From an uncultured Ruminococcus sp. (GTDB lineage: Bacteria > Bacillota > Clostridia > Oscillospirales > Ruminococcaceae), in NCBI GenBank assembly GCA_945867875.1, contig CAMBJF010000149.1, positions 1 through 6,107 on the forward strand: DNA of 6,107 nt, in the 5' to 3' direction. A program made the translations under genes and the position numbers. The notes beneath the pieces were generated by a model. That model made no database searches. It was not told the origin of the DNA and was given only the letters and a program-made list of their open reading frames with translations. Positions within the stretch are counted from its first letter, which is position 1; each line of letters starts with the position of its first letter. Below are positions 5,437-6,107 of this stretch, one piece after another.

Positions 5437-6107
5437 ATGAAAATGCACATAAGAGAATTTGCAAAGCTTGCGGGAGTGACCGTGCGCACCCTGCATTATT
5501 ATGACGAAATTGGTCTTTTGAAGCCGAGCTTTGTTGACGAACAGAACGGCTATCGCTTTTACGATGAAGAAAATCTCGTCCGAATGCAGGAAATACTCTT
5601 TTATCGTGAGCTTGATTTTTCCCTGAGTGACATTGCAGTTATAATGTCATCTCCCGATCACGACAGAAAAAATGCACTGAAAGAGCAGAAAAGTCTGCTG
5701 ATACTAAAAAAGCAGCGCCTTGAAAGGCTTATCGCAGCTCTTGACAGTGCAATGAAAGGAGAAAATATGAGTATGAATATATTTGACAACAGCGAGTTTG
5801 AGGCACAGCGTGACAAATACGCCGCAGAAGTAAGAGAAAGGTGGGAAAACACGCCTGCTTACAAGGAATACTCCGATAAAATATCAGGACGGAGCGATGA
5901 AAAAAGCAGCGAGGTGATAAAAGCTATGGACAATATTATGGCGGAATTTGCGGAATGTATGGAGCTTGGAAATGCTCCCGAAAGCAATAACGCACAGGCA
6001 CTTGTAAAAAAATGGCAGGATTTTATCACCGAAAACTATTACACCTGCACCAAAGAGATCCTTGCGGGTCTTGGTGAGATGTACGCTGCCGATGAGCGCT
6101 TCAAGGT
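5437..6107 (+). CDS. TipAL-like MerR-family regulator (3' end cut by window)
   Basis: The reading frame runs from ATG at 5437 to the window end without a stop, giving 223 complete residues. The start has AAGGGAG (5422-5428) eight bases upstream. The N-terminus is a MerR winged HTH: MHIREFAKLAGVTVRTLHYY (3-22), DEIGLLKP (23-30), NGYRFYDEENL (37-47). A dimerisation coiled coil rich in Lys/Glu/Leu spans about 77-107. From residue 111 a helical domain begins (FDNSEFEAQRDKYAAEVRER from about 115, a Trp near 136, NYYTCTKEILAGLGEMYAADERF near 200-222). It matches the TipAS antibiotic-recognition domain architecture. In that family the C-terminal domain binds thiopeptides or other ligands and the DNA-binding part activates target promoters, including its own. 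Only the last part of the domain is missing, judging from the TipAL length of about 250. The ligand cannot be told from the sequence. Confidence 0.92.
   Translation, partial: MKMHIREFAKLAGVTVRTLHYYDEIGLLKPSFVDEQNGYRFYDEENLVRMQEILFYRELDFSLSDIAVIMSSPDHDRKNALKEQKSLLILKKQRLERLIAALDSAMKGENMSMNIFDNSEFEAQRDKYAAEVRERWENTPAYKEYSDKISGRSDEKSSEVIKAMDNIMAEFAECMELGNAPESNNAQALVKKWQDFITENYYTCTKEILAGLGEMYAADERFK
5755..5769 (+). promoter_or_regulatory. Internal ribosome site and in-frame start for a TipAS-like short form
   Basis: AAAGGAG (5755-5761) lies five bases before an in-frame ATG (5767-5769) encoding Met111, with another ATG two codons on. The position falls just after the coiled coil, at the boundary to the effector domain. 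Streptomyces tipA makes TipAS, the ligand-binding domain alone, from an equivalent in-frame internal start near residue 110. The sequence supports the same here, but the site also encodes Met-Lys-Gly-Glu, so coincidence is possible. Confidence 0.6.

Noticed and set aside
5658..5852. Minus-strand open frame opposite the MerR gene
   Set aside because: Lies against the coiled-coil coding region of a confident MerR gene; Phe/Ser-rich complement of Lys/Glu codons.

Overview
The window looks like chromosomal DNA from an anaerobic gut or rumen Clostridia bacterium, most likely Oscillospiraceae and Ruminococcus-like. This rests on an 880-residue bacterial pyruvate phosphate dikinase with very strong codon bias, strong purine-rich Shine-Dalgarno sites, a Ser/Asp/Glu-rich lipoprotein with a C-terminal domain I associate with ruminococcal lipoproteins, and a TipA-type MerR regulator. 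The taxonomic call is inference. The first 19 bases are not biological: they are exactly the Tn5 mosaic-end sequence of Nextera library adapters, so native DNA starts at base 20.

Layout: (1) 20-120 is the leader of ppdK. (2) 121-2763 is ppdK, central PEP/pyruvate metabolism, followed by a strong hairpin terminator. (3) 2864-3454 encodes a cysteine-rich pentapeptide-repeat protein resembling the Qnr/McbG DNA-mimic family. It converges on (4) a minus-strand pair read from 4838 down to 3499: a 48-residue single-span DUF1232/YkvA-like membrane peptide, then a lipoprotein with 4- and 11-residue repeats. One bidirectional terminator serves the convergent ends. (5) 4839-4993 is a compact divergent control region with a perfect-consensus sigma-A promoter for the minus pair, a 16-bp perfect inverted repeat and three TTCCTAT half-sites. 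(6) 4994-5323 encodes a divergent XRE-family regulator, the likely ligand of those sites, with its own terminator. (7) 5437 to the window end encodes the first 223 residues of a TipAL-like MerR regulator. It is preceded by a MerR-type promoter with a 19-bp spacer and central dyad, and carries an internal ribosome site where a TipAS-like short form would start.

How they may work together (inference): ppdK is an isolated, highly expressed housekeeping gene. The XRE gene, the small membrane peptide and the lipoprotein form a likely envelope module under one regulator. The Qnr/McbG-like protein and the TipA-like regulator are each plausibly linked to toxin or antibiotic exposure, but nothing in the sequence ties them into one pathway.
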